DNA of 20,993 bases from assembly GCA_003427395.1 (NCBI GenBank), contig BFEA01000659.1, positions 293,179 to 314,171 of the forward strand. Reading direction: 5' to 3'. A program made the translations under genes and the position numbers. Positions 1 through 8,045 of the stretch are shown one piece after another (position 1 is the stretch's first letter; each line of letters starts with the position of its first letter). This DNA is from Chara braunii. Lineage: Eukaryota; Streptophyta; Charophyceae; Charales; Characeae. Under the pieces are notes generated by a model. That model made no database searches. It was not told the DNA's origin and saw only the letters and a list, made by a program, of their open reading frames with translations.

Positions 1-88
<88 letters not shown>
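1..88. repeat. (CT)19 (CA)25 compound microsatellite
   Basis: Bases 1-38 are pure CT and 39-88 pure CA. The tract continues off the left edge. A GA-rich stretch (about 121-157) and a short CA run (about 158-171) follow, so 1-171 is almost all simple sequence. Reading frames across it are composition artefacts. Confidence 0.97.
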
Positions 89-92
<4 letters not shown>

Positions 93-140
93 GATGAGGC
101 AGAGACAGAGTGGCGAGGCTGAGCGAGAGAGAGAATATAT

Positions 141-616
141 AGAGAGAGAGAGTGAGAGCACACACACACACTCACTCGACTCAGACACGGACTCGACTCG
201 ACACGACGGACGCAGACACGACGTGGCAAAGTCCCGAAATCGCAAAGTTGCAATCTTGGATTCCGAACACAGAGTCGCGGCAAGTCACACTGAAGCACAA
301 GCACAGAGGCCGAAGACTGAATGCCCGTACTGGGCTTAAGTCCGGTCTTAAGTACCGGACTCAAGTTCAGTCCGGAGGGCAGAAGTGCCATTGCCTCAGG
401 ACTGAACTGAGAATCGAAAGTTTGAGTCTGGGCGCCAGAATGTCGGATGGCGCCAAGTGTCAAAATCCGAAAGTGCCAAAGGAGGGATTTGAAAATGGGC
501 GCCAACTGCAGAGGGCGCCAACAGTCAGAAACCGAAGAGGAGGAAATAAAAAAAAAAAAAATAGCAGGCTGGCGGGTGGTACCCCGAGGACCAGGGATCG
601 AGCCCTGGCTGAGTCC

Positions 617-620
<4 letters not shown>
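141..620 (+). repeat. Repeat A, left copy (inverted relative to 2464-2962)
   Basis: This stretch aligns along its length with the reverse complement of 2464-2962. Shared landmarks in order are a GA/CA start, GGACGCAGACAC, several GGCGCC motifs (431, 449, 498, 514), an A-rich run near 550, GGCGGGTGGTA, an 18-base near-palindrome CCAGGGATCGAGCCCTGG (591-608), and the end GAGTCCGTAA. By eye the copies differ at roughly a fifth of positions with small indels. No coding domain is visible. It may be a dispersed non-autonomous element or an LTR fragment. I could not identify terminal repeats or a target-site duplication. Confidence 0.85.
591..608. other. 18-bp near-palindrome, pol III B-box-like core
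   Basis: CCAGGG-ATCGAG-CCCTGG forms a six-base-pair stem with a six-base loop. The same 18 bases, in inverted orientation, occur at 2476-2493 although the flanks have diverged. GGATCGAGCCC matches the B-box consensus GGTTCGANTCC at 9 of 11 positions. A clear A box at normal spacing is not seen, so tRNA ancestry is only a suggestion. Confidence 0.45.

Positions 621-653
<33 letters not shown>
621..653. repeat. (CA)16 microsatellite
   Basis: An uninterrupted CA run lies directly at the inner end of repeat A. The right-hand copy of A lacks it at the same junction, so it grew or was present independently. Confidence 0.95.
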
Positions 654-655
<2 letters not shown>

Positions 656-758
656 TCTCTCTGTGTCGCTCTTTCGTCCTCCCTTTTGTCTCGTGCCGCT
701 TGGCCTGCGCACCCCGGCCGCGTCAGCCTGCTACAGCTGTTCGCCTGTGTGTACCTCT

Positions 759-943
759 GTCGGCCTGTTCCCCCCTGGCCCCGTCTCCTACCCCTGTGTC
801 CTCCCGTTTCTCACCGGCCACGCCGCACCGATTCGGCCGCCGCACGGCCCGTCGGCCCGTTCCCCCCTGCCCCGGCTCCTCCCCCTGTACCCTCCCATTT
901 CCCTCCGCCCCGACTGCCTCGCAACTGCCTCGCACCGTTTCGG
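759..943. repeat. C-rich imperfect tandem duplication, ~92-bp period
   Basis: The block starting GTCGGCCTGTTCCCCCCTGG at 759 recurs at 851 as GTCGGCCCGTTCCCCCCTG and continues with matching landmarks (CTCCC, CCGCCCCG/CCGCACCG). The surrounding stretch 654-1185 is strongly pyrimidine-rich. It holds several long open frames that I regard as composition artefacts. No protein domain or RNA gene is seen there. Confidence 0.7.
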
Positions 944-1624
944 CCCGCCCCGCCCGCCTCGCAACGTTTTGTTGGCCTCCTGTCGTCCTGCTCAGCTGCT
1001 CCCCGCAGGGCCCGTTGGCCGGTTCCGCACTTTCCCAACACTGTGCACGGGGGCTCGCATGGGACGCTCACTCGAGACCCTGAGTATTAGAGAAGTGCAT
1101 CTTGTCTTCCTTCAAAAAGCACTACGATCGAATGTTTCTTTGCCTTCTGTGAGGATTGAGCCCTCACGCGGCCAATGTTCTGGGCTGCGACCCCCAGCAA
1201 GCCTCGTGCCCGCCCTAAATGAAGGCGGGCCTGACATTTTTCGTACGTCGGGTATCAGACAGTGTTGCAGCAAGTATGCTGGTTACAGAGCAACGTGAGC
1301 CTCTCCTGGCTCCTTCCAGAAGCAGCAGCTGCGCCGTAAAGTTGAGCCCAGGACTCAGGTGGCTGCTCCCTGGGCACATGCACTGATAGGCCGACACATC
1401 AGGGAGAGGCCGCGGACCAATGAGAAAGGAGATCAGCATCACACACATCCTACGAGCCAATGAGATCGCTCCAAACACTTGGAGCCTGGGCAGCTGTTTG
1501 GACGTGCCTAACTGCACGGTGCCCAGGCCAGTATCTGAAACTGGCCCTGGGCGCAGACACACGGGCCCAACGGGAAGCTATTGGAAACTTGCCCAGTCAG
1601 GCCCATGCAGCCAGACACAGGGCC

Positions 1625-1647
1625 GCACTTTCCATAAAGGAAAGTGC
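1625..1647. promoter_or_regulatory. Conserved LTR palindrome around CCATAAAGG
   Basis: GCACTTTCC-ATAAA-GGAAAGTGC is a perfect 9-bp inverted repeat with a 5-base centre. The related LTR at 3293-4179 keeps the core as ACTTTCC-ATATA-GGAAAG on its sense strand. The A/T centre may act as a TATA-like or protein-binding element of the LTR promoter. This is an inference from position and conservation. Confidence 0.5.
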
Positions 1648-1920
1648 CCTGCCCAGGCAGGGGAATTCTGGCCTAGGCAGGCATAGTGGCCACGCTGCTG
1701 CGATAGCACTAGACGGTCGGACGCACACACGGGCGCAGAGGTGAGAGAGGGGTGCTGCTAAGGCAGCGGGCGCACGGCGGCCATAGTCGGGCTGCTGGGC
1801 ACAGGTGGGGTGACGGTGATGGTGGTCTTCGGGTAGGAGGTGCATGCAAAGGGGAGAGAGGGTGTGATGAGGGGAGGAGAGAGAATGTACCTGGTGTATG
1901 CTGGTGGTCTGCACTGGTCA

Positions 1921-1928
1921 TGACGTCA
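1921..1928. promoter_or_regulatory. TGACGTCA palindrome (bZIP-type site) in LTR B
   Basis: A perfect TGACGTCA octamer, the classic CRE/C-box target of bZIP factors. The same octamer lies at 5249-5256, in the 3' flank or LTR of element 1. The motif is directly visible; binding is inferred. Confidence 0.5.
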
Positions 1929-2219
1929 CGTACATTGGTCTTCAACTTCGATGTGCTCCAGTTGCATGGACATAGATAGGCTAGGTAGACTGAGTAGTGT
2001 AGGCTCGGTGCTGGACGCCAGGCACTAGGACCGACATTGGATACTATGTTCGTGTGGCCAGAGAGCGTCGACATTGACATTCGAGTTCATTGTATTGCTC
2101 TTATTTGGATGGTATCGCGGTGCATTTTGCTCTCTGCTTGGTACATGACTATCTGGGCTACTTCGTGATTTTGCAATTTGGATTTCTGTCTATCGCTCTC
2201 ACTCATATTCCTTGCAATT

Positions 2220-2231
2220 TGGTATCGGAGC
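2220..2231 (+). other. Primer-binding site (PBS) after LTR B
   Basis: TGGTATCGGAGC matches the plant initiator-tRNA-Met type PBS (TGGTATCAGAGC) at 11 of 12 bases. The flank CCTTGCAATTTGGTATCGGAGC is nearly the same as in element 2. A PBS straight after an LTR fixes the plus-strand orientation of this remnant. Confidence 0.8.
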
Positions 2232-2463
2232 TGGTTCGATATCGCCATTTCCGGCGTTGGGGACTTTGTTACTTGGTTTGCTGGCGAAGCTTCTCCTCAG
2301 TGAGGACAAGTTTGGCACTGGCTTGATTAGTGACTCGCGGGTAGAGGGGAGCGTCGCTGGCAGGCTGTGGCGACAGCGGATGTATGGGGGATGGGTGAGG
2401 TGGCACTCCATTGCATTGTGTGTGGTACCGAGGCTATGACCGGTCGTCAAAATGCACGTCGTT
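2232..2463 (+). other. Leader remnant after LTR B
   Basis: Sequence downstream of the PBS that should be the untranslated leader of the B element. No gag motif is seen. It ends where the inverted copy of repeat A begins. Confidence 0.5.
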
Positions 2464-2962
2464 TTACGGACTCCACCAGGGCTCGATCCCTGGTCTGCGG
2501 ATTACCACCCGCCAACTTGCTGTATTTATTCCTTTTTTTTTGTTTTTACAATTTTCTTGTTTTATTCTGTTTTTGCTCTTCTGATTTCAGACAGTTGGTG
2601 CCATCTGCATTCTAGCGCCCGTTTTCAAAATCCTTCTTTTGGGACTTTCGGATTTTGGACGCTTGGCGCCATCCGACATTCTGGCGCCCACTCTCAGACT
2701 TTCGATTTTCAGTACTGGCCCTGAGGCATTTTCACTTTCGCCCTCAGGACCGTACCTGAGTCGAGTACTCACGTCCGGACTCAAACCCATTACGGGCACC
2801 AAGTTTTCAGACTCCGTGTTTGTGTTCAGTGTGACTTTGCTTCAACATTGTGTTCGGGAATTCAAGACTGCAACATTGCGACTTTGCCACTTTGTGTCTG
2901 CGTCCATCGAGTCGTGTCGAGTTGAGTGAGCGTGTGTGTGTGCTCTCACTCTCCCTCTCTCT
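2464..2962 (-). repeat. Repeat A, right copy (minus orientation)
   Basis: Reverse-complement partner of 141-620, with landmarks in reversed order: TTACGGACTC, CCAGGGCTCGATCCCTGG (2476-2493), TACCACCCGCCA, a T-rich run near 2520-2575, GGCGCC motifs (2665-2692) and a CA/GA-rich outer end. It abuts the leader of the B element and may have broken it. The CA microsatellite at the inner end of the left copy is absent here. Confidence 0.85.
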
Positions 2963-3292
2963 CACATGTCGGCTCAATTGGTGAGAAATCTGTGGTTGGG
3001 GGCAGCTATCTTCAGGTACACTGTTCCTTTACCTTATCTTCACATCTCAATCTCTTCTTACCGTGAGGAAGTGAGTTCAACTTGAGTGTCCTCTTTGTGA
3101 GCACTCTTACCTTGAGAGTCGACATTCTTCCTGGTGGCGTATTTGGCAGGAGAGGGTGGTGCCTCTCAAGGGCCCTGGTTGAAGCACGGGTCACGGTCAC
3201 TATGCCAACCTATGGGAGTAGAGCACATGCTTTGCTGCTTTGTCCTTTGAGCTCTTGTTGCGCTATAGAGGGATCGTGGACTAGCCAGTCCT
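2963..3292. other. Unassigned spacer
   Basis: About 330 bases between repeat A and LTR B-prime. No coding domain, RNA gene or clear repeat is visible. A small palindrome GGACTAGCCAGTCC (3278-3291) sits at the right edge, just where similarity to LTR B stops. Confidence 0.5.
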
Positions 3293-4179
3293 AATGGGCG
3301 AAAGCGAAATGACACAAATCCAGAATGCAAAATCACATTGAAAGCCAGCAAGTCCAACACTGTCCAGAAAGCAGAAATGCACTGATATTGCAGCAACGTA
3401 GAACCAAAACACTAAATCCGAATGTCAATGAGAGCAGACTCTCGCCACCACCAACATATGTATCCAGAGTCTTTCCTCCTGCTTGGCTCTCTGCACCCAG
3501 ACTACTACTACAAAGCTACTAGCACCCTACAAATTGACAATGCATCCTATTGATGTCACCAACAACAATCGAAGTGAGTGAAGATGTCGACCTTGTAGAC
3601 CATCGCCAAGACCAGGTACGTGCCCTCACATCATCATCCTCATCTCTCCTACTCTCTCCCTCGTCTTCACTACCCACGTCTTCTGGGCTATGGCGCTGCC
3701 CTCAACAGCGCCTTGTACCTTGCACGTTCGCACGCGCTCTTCCGCACTGGCGCTAGCAGCAGCACGCGAGCGACCTCTCCAGCAGAGCTGCCACCTGCTA
3801 TACCAAGTGCCCGAATGTTGAGCCCGGCGCCCTGCCCTTTCCTATATGGAAAGTGACGAGCACTTTACCTTTCTTCCCCCACATGAGACCGAGTTTCCAT
3901 TAGCTTCAGTCTCGATCAAAGTGTCTGCGCCCAGGCCCGTTCAGGCAGTGGCCTGAGACCGAATTGGTTAGGCATGTCCAACCACCCAGGCACAAACGTG
4001 CGATGCTCCCTGCTTCCACCACGTTGCTGGAAGAGCCTGGAATGCTCACAAATGTTTTCGATTCTCGTGACTAAGGCGGATGTAACCAACTGGCGTGTGA
4101 CAACTGTCTGGTGCCGACCAAGATTTGCAAAATTGACGAGTTCAGGGCGCATTGCGGGCACGCGCCCTATGCCGAGGCA
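3293..4179 (-). mobile_element. LTR B-prime, 3' LTR of element 3 (minus strand)
   Basis: Read on the minus strand from 4179 (TGCCTCGGC), this matches LTR B in order over most of its length but is much diverged. It follows a polypurine tract (4184-4204) and a chromodomain reading-frame end (4189-4353), the order expected at the 3' end of a Ty3 element. Similarity stops near 3293, short of the CCTTGCA end seen in LTR B, so the tail is lost or too diverged to place. Confidence 0.7.
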
Positions 4180-4183
4180 TAAA

Positions 4184-4204
4184 CCCTCTCACTCCCTCCT
4201 CCTT
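4184..4204 (-). other. Polypurine tract of element 3
   Basis: On the minus strand this reads as an almost pure purine run (AAGGAGGAGGGAGTGAGAGGG) directly before the LTR. It overlaps the stop of the chromodomain fragment. It shares GGGAGTGAG with the polypurine tract of element 1 (6457-6471), so the two elements look related. Confidence 0.65.
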
Positions 4205-4353
4205 AACTTCGATAGTCCTCTAAGAAGTCGTTTCAAAGCGGGCTGCTTCCCTTTCAAATTTCGTTCATAACTTGTGATAACTTGGGGAGCAGTCTTTGTC
4301 AATTCCTCTCTGGTGAACCATCGATCTTCTTTAGGATCCGTATGATGTGTAAT
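4189..4353 (-). pseudogene. Chromodomain tail of a Ty3 integrase (element 3 remnant)
   Basis: The minus strand encodes DPKEDRWFTREEL then APQVITSYERN and stops at TGA 4189-4191. The same motif occurs at the end of element 2 pol as DPSEDRWFTREEL then APHIVSAYER. This is the C-terminal end of the integrase-fused chromodomain of a chromovirus. Only about 50 codons remain. Upstream on the minus strand (above 4353) the frame hits a stop and no integrase is seen, so the rest of element 3 has been cut away or displaced, perhaps by insertion of element 1. The identification rests on this local similarity plus the polypurine tract and LTR that follow it. Confidence 0.75.
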
Positions 4354-4770
4354 GAACCCAGTCAGGAGAGAAACTCACCAAGTGTCGAAATACAAGATGT
4401 CTCAGCGCTGATAAATGTCTCCAACAATCATGAAATGTGATCGGTAGTACAATGTCTCTTAAACAAAGGATGAAGTTGATAGGAGGGAGAAATAGACTTA
4501 GAGGGTGGAAGAGAGGAACCATCAATGTCATCATTGATAGAACCCCCTCATAACCCCCTCCTCCATTGGGCGTCTCCCCTCGTTCACGTCAGCAAACAGT
4601 ATCCCAGAACGAGTCTGACAAGGTTCGATCACAACACAGTGCCACGTAGATCTCTCATGAAGACGTCACCGCAACGCAACAATGTCGACAGCATCAACCA
4701 GGTGAGCTACCCTCTCTCTCACAACCAATCCCACAACCTTGATCTCCCTTGTTGTTGATTCCTAATCTGT

Positions 4771-4875
4771 ATCGAAGACAGTGTGGCATGCGCCACGTCA
4801 GCAATGTCGAAGATAGCGTGGCAAGGGCCACATCAGCAATGTCGAAGACAGCGTGCCAAGTGCCACGTCAGCAAC
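4771..4875. repeat. Three 35-bp tandem repeats with GCCAC(G/A)TCAGC cores
   Basis: Units at 4771-4805, 4806-4840 and 4841-4875 share [GA]TCGAAGA-AG-GTG-CA---GCCAC-TCAGCAA. On the minus strand each carries GCTGA[CT]GTGGC, resembling the plant bZIP/ABRE-type hybrid box. The first two units also have a short GTGGCA...GCCAC dyad. Confidence 0.9.
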
Positions 4876-5248
4876 CAAGTAGACAGCTGGCGCCAAAAGC
4901 AGAGAGGCGCCAATACGCAATGCAGCAGTCTCGTGTCGTCATCTGCCGGCAGCTTGCCAGCATCGAGTCAAGCAAGCTAGCCAGACTGTTGCATATTCGT
5001 GAAACACAGTCATAAGTATGGCGCAGATTCCCAGAACCGACCAGATAATACAGAGTTAATACAAATGCAAACGGAAGACTTGAGATACCTTGGACTGACT
5101 CAGACCTGACTAGGACTGCAATCGAACACTCTCAAACATTCATCGGGGTGTGAATGCCTTGGCCTTAGACATAGACGAAGGGCCAGGGACCACATTATCC
5201 ACGGACGAAGGGAGAGAGGAGAGAGATGAAGGAGGAGGAGAGGGAAGA

Positions 5249-5256
5249 TGACGTCA
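5249..5256. promoter_or_regulatory. TGACGTCA palindrome (bZIP-type site)
   Basis: Perfect octamer, the same as in LTR B (1921-1928), here in the probable LTR of element 1. Function is inferred only. Confidence 0.4.
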
Positions 5257-5520
5257 ACTCAATGTTTCCAAAGATAGTATCTTGAAATGTCAGAAGTGAC
5301 GAAAATCCGAAATGTTGCGAATACCAAATCTCACAATATCTCAGATATCGATCTCACAATGTCAAGTACATCTTCAGAAGGAAGATGAAATCAGATCCCC
5401 AAATAGTCCTCAACTCGTAGTCCCAATGTCGCTGTTCCCAATGTTATCAAAGTTTGTAACCATCCTTCATACTGCAGTAGTCCCGTAGGAGAACCCAGAA
5501 GTTAGACTGAGACTGAGAAG

Positions 5521-5590
5521 GTAGGAGAGAGAGAGAGAGGGAGAGAGAGGAGAGAGGAGAGAGGAGCGAGCGAGGAGATGAGGGAGACAA
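5521..5590. repeat. GA-rich low-complexity tract
   Basis: Almost pure purine on the plus strand, with GAGAGA and GGAGAGA runs. On the element's own (minus) strand it is a CT-rich tract, as often seen in plant LTRs and leaders. Confidence 0.85.
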
Positions 5591-5600
5591 GGCGAAGCCT

Positions 5601-6230
5601 TCCTCCCTGGTCCCTGGCCCAATATGGCGCTGCAAGGGGGCTGGGCCGGCCGGTAACTGGCGCTGCGCCCAATGTTGCGCTAATCTCCTCGCCGCTGAAC
5701 TCTTGCTCCCTCGCTGGTCCTCTCTGTGCTGCAGCGCTGCGCTAATCGAGCTAACGCTGGGCTGCTGCGCTAATCCTGAAGACTAACCTCGTCCATACTA
5801 ACCTCTAGCTTTCAGCCTACCGCAGAGGCTGGTACCCAGCCTTTTGTAGTGCTGGGCCGGCCCGTTGATCTGAATCGACGGTCCAGATTTTCCTCCCTGG
5901 TACCTGGCACATATATATCTCTCTGCCAACGGTTTACCGGGCAGTTCTGTTTGTGACGATATATATATGGCGCTGCAAGGGGGCTGGGCCGGTAACTGGC
6001 GCTGCGCCCAATGCTGCGCTAATCTCCTCGCCGCTGAGCTCTTGCTCCCTCGCTGCTCCTCGCTGTGCTGCAGCGCTGCGCTAATCGAGCTAACGCTGGG
6101 CTGCTGCGTTAATCCTGAAGACTAACCTCATCCATACTAACCTCTAGCTTTCAACCTACCGTTGAGGCTGGTACCCAGCCTTTTGTAGAGCTGGGCTGGC
6201 CCGTTGATCTGAATCGACGGTCCAAATTCA
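5601..6230 (-). repeat. Tandem duplication inside the element 1 LTR (units 5601-5890 and 5891-6230)
   Basis: Both units begin TCCTCCCTGGT and run through GGCGCTGCAAGGGGGCTGGG to GATCTGAATCGACGGTCCA. Unit 2 is about 50 bp longer: at the ATAT in unit 1 it carries an insert bordered by ATATATAT on both sides (about 5911-5968). The duplicated block includes CTACAAAAGGCTGG on the minus strand, which may be the core promoter region, so the LTR may carry two promoter copies. Confidence 0.9.
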
Positions 6231-6456
6231 AACTGGACTTGGCGCCTAAATTTGGCAGTCTCTGAAACGCCGCCGGTAGGTCCTATGCTGGACCGGTACC
6301 GACCTTGTGGCCGTTTGGCCTGGGCCTCTACCCTAGGCCTGCCTAAACCGCCGTGGTCCAGGCCCATTTGGGCCTCATCTCAACCGTCGTCCCTTAGGCC
6401 TACCCTGCCTGTCTGGAACCGGGCCCTAACTGGGGCCTGTGTGGCTCAGAATGCCA

Positions 6457-6471
6457 CTCACTCCCCCCCTT
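6457..6471 (-). other. Polypurine tract of element 1
   Basis: The minus strand reads AAGGGGGGGAGTGAG immediately before the LTR start TGGCATTC. The pol reading frame runs straight through it into the LTR. Confidence 0.8.
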
Positions 6472-6476
6472 GAAGA

Positions 6477-8045
6477 CCGAGCTAGCTGCGAGGGCGAAGC
6501 TGTCTGTCCGATGTCCGTACAGGGCGGGCAGGTTGGGCAGCTTCCTTAGCAAGTCGCTGTTTTCGTAATGCGCGGAGATGAGGGGTGTTGTCGCCTTCAG
6601 GTCAACTCTTGAGATCCATCGTGTGTTGTTCGGATCGCATTGCTTAAATGTAACTTTGTACTGCATAGGCTTGTTGCCATGCTTGCGATGCGTGAGAACG
6701 CGGTCGACCTCCTGATGACCATCCATTCAAGGAGGGTCCTGTGACCGTCTGCCCGGGAAGTCCGTTGCGGAGGCTGGAGTGTAAACCGCCAGCTTTGAAG
6801 CGTGAAAGATCGGGTGGATCGTCAAATGCAGGGGGTTCGCAATGATGAAAGATGGACCCGCGGGGTCGTCGCCAGCTGCTGAAGTGACCATCCATGGCCC
6901 AAACCACTTAGGGAGGAGCTTGCGCGAGACGTGCTGCTCGAACGCGAATTCCTCGGAGGTGACCCAAACTAGGTTGCCAGCGCGAATTGGACATGGGATG
7001 CGATGCCAGTTCGCTTGCTGCTGCACACGGACCTGAGCCTTTTGCATGTTTGCACGGGCTTTGGCCAGCAGTTCCCTGTACTTCCGTGTAGAAGCGGGGG
7101 AGCAAGCGGCGTCGATATTGGAAGCCTGTGGGAGCAAAATGTCCGCGAAGATACGTTCTTTCCGTCCACCATGGTGCAACTCGAATGGAGTCACGCCAAT
7201 CGTCGGGTGCACCGAAGTGTTGTAGGCGAACTCTATGCCGGGAAGGCGGTCAACCCAGTCCTTCTCATCTGGGCGGATGAGTGTGCAGAGCGTCATCTGC
7301 GCAGTCTGGTGCGCATGTTCCGTTTGCCCATCCGTTTGAGGATGCCGTGCGGAACTCGGTTTCATGCTGGTGCCGGATTCCACCATGAGTGTCGTCGAGT
7401 GTCGCAGTCGCTGACGATGTCTTCCGGAACGCCGTGGCTGCAAAACCAGCCGGTATGCAAAAGTCGTGCGAGCTCGGGAGCCGTCGCATGATACTTGCAT
7501 GGAAGAAATCGAGCGTACTTGCTCAAACGGTCGACGACCGTGAGAATACCATCATGGCCAAGGCGATCGCGAGGGAAAGGACGAGTCACATCCATAGCAA
7601 TGGAGAGACCCGGTTCCCGAGGAATCGGCAATGGTTTCAGTTCGTCGTACGGGAGCTGATGGGGCCCTTTGTTCCGGTGGCAAACTGCACATGACTGAAT
7701 ATACCGATTGACGTCGCTGATGATGTCCGGCCATTGAAATCGTTGGCGGAGTCGTGCTAGTGTGCGTGCGACGCCAAGGTGTCCCTCCAGCCGCGAATCA
7801 TGGTATTCGCCAAGGAGGCGAGTGCGCAAGATTCAGTCTTGGGGAACACACAACAAGTCCTTGCCTCGTGTATGAAGAAGCAAGTCGCCGTCGACAATGC
7901 GATAGTTGCTTGCTGGCGGTTGATCCGATGATAAGTCCGCATAGAGTGTGGAGAATCCCGGATCCGACTTGTAGCCATTTACGAAATGTTGTTGCAGGTT
8001 CTCGTCGAGGCCGAATGTGGAGTGCACCAAGGCGCAAAGATCAGG
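6477..8045 (-). pseudogene. Element 1 integrase with C-terminal chromodomain
   Basis: The integrase would insert the cDNA into the host genome. A zinc-binding HHCC module (EYH, EGH, CAVC; about 7690-7805) is followed by the catalytic core. The first Asp is in MDVT, the second in IVSDCDTR, and the Glu in DGQTEH (7318-7320). GNLVWV and PLHLTIHPIFHASKL mark the C-terminal part. The chromodomain (DGHQEVDRV, QYKVTFK, TRWISRVDL) spans about 6560-6726. Damage: TGA at 7833-7835, a frame change with apparent loss of a few codons near 7400 just after the second Asp, and TGA at 6727-6729 before the chromodomain. The 3' frame is open through the polypurine tract into the LTR (to about 6400), so the original stop is missing. 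Confidence 0.9.

Larger units (their letters stand above)
1186..2216 (+). mobile_element. LTR B, 5' LTR of a truncated plus-strand Ty3-type element
   Basis: The right end is firm: the repeat ends CCTTGCA and is followed within a few bases by a primer-binding site at 2220-2231, as in element 2 (LTR end 13812, PBS 13817). The left end is set where similarity to the minus-strand LTR at 3293-4179 begins, at a TG dinucleotide (TGCGACC). Shared landmarks with that LTR include CGTGCCCGC, TTGGAC[AG]TGCCTAAC, CCTGGGCGCAGACAC, AGCTA[AT]TGGAAACT, CACTTTCCATA-AGGAAAG, TTGACATTCG and GTGATTTTGCA. Its element does not continue past about 2460, where repeat A interrupts it. No matching 3' LTR in the same orientation is present. 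Confidence 0.7.
4354..6456 (-). mobile_element. 3' LTR and flank of element 1 (outer end uncertain)
   Basis: The internal end is clear: on the minus strand the polypurine tract AAGGGGGGGAGTGAG ends and TGGCATTC starts at 6456. The distal end is not, because no 5' LTR copy of element 1 is in the window. The LTR could end anywhere down to the chromodomain fragment at 4353. The interval holds a ~290/340-bp tandem duplication, a GA-rich tract (5521-5590), a TGACGTCA site (5249-5256) and a 35-bp triplet repeat. No gene is visible. Confidence 0.45.

Noticed and set aside
591-608. A tRNA gene
   Set aside because: Only a T-arm-like hairpin with a 6-base loop is present. No anticodon arm, D arm or acceptor stem can be built around it.
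38-712. Long open frames on both strands through the microsatellites
   Set aside because: They are runs of alternating residues (Cys-Val, Thr-His) from CA/CT repeats. No domain is present and the two strands are open equally.
663-1298. Pro/Arg/Ser-rich open frames in the C-rich stretch
   Set aside because: All three plus frames are open because the region is pyrimidine-rich. There is no domain and no splice or start context of note.
1186-4179. LTR B and B-prime as the two LTRs of one element
   Set aside because: They are in opposite orientation and far more diverged than LTR pairs of one insertion. B is followed by a PBS and B-prime is preceded by its own polypurine tract and chromodomain.
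4771-4875. Possible CRISPR array
   Set aside because: The 35-bp units are contiguous with no unique spacers, in a eukaryotic retrotransposon setting, so this is a tandem repeat.
7003-7491. Plus-strand open frames opposite element 1 integrase and RT
   Set aside because: Shadow frames of the minus-strand pol, which has clear RT and integrase motifs.
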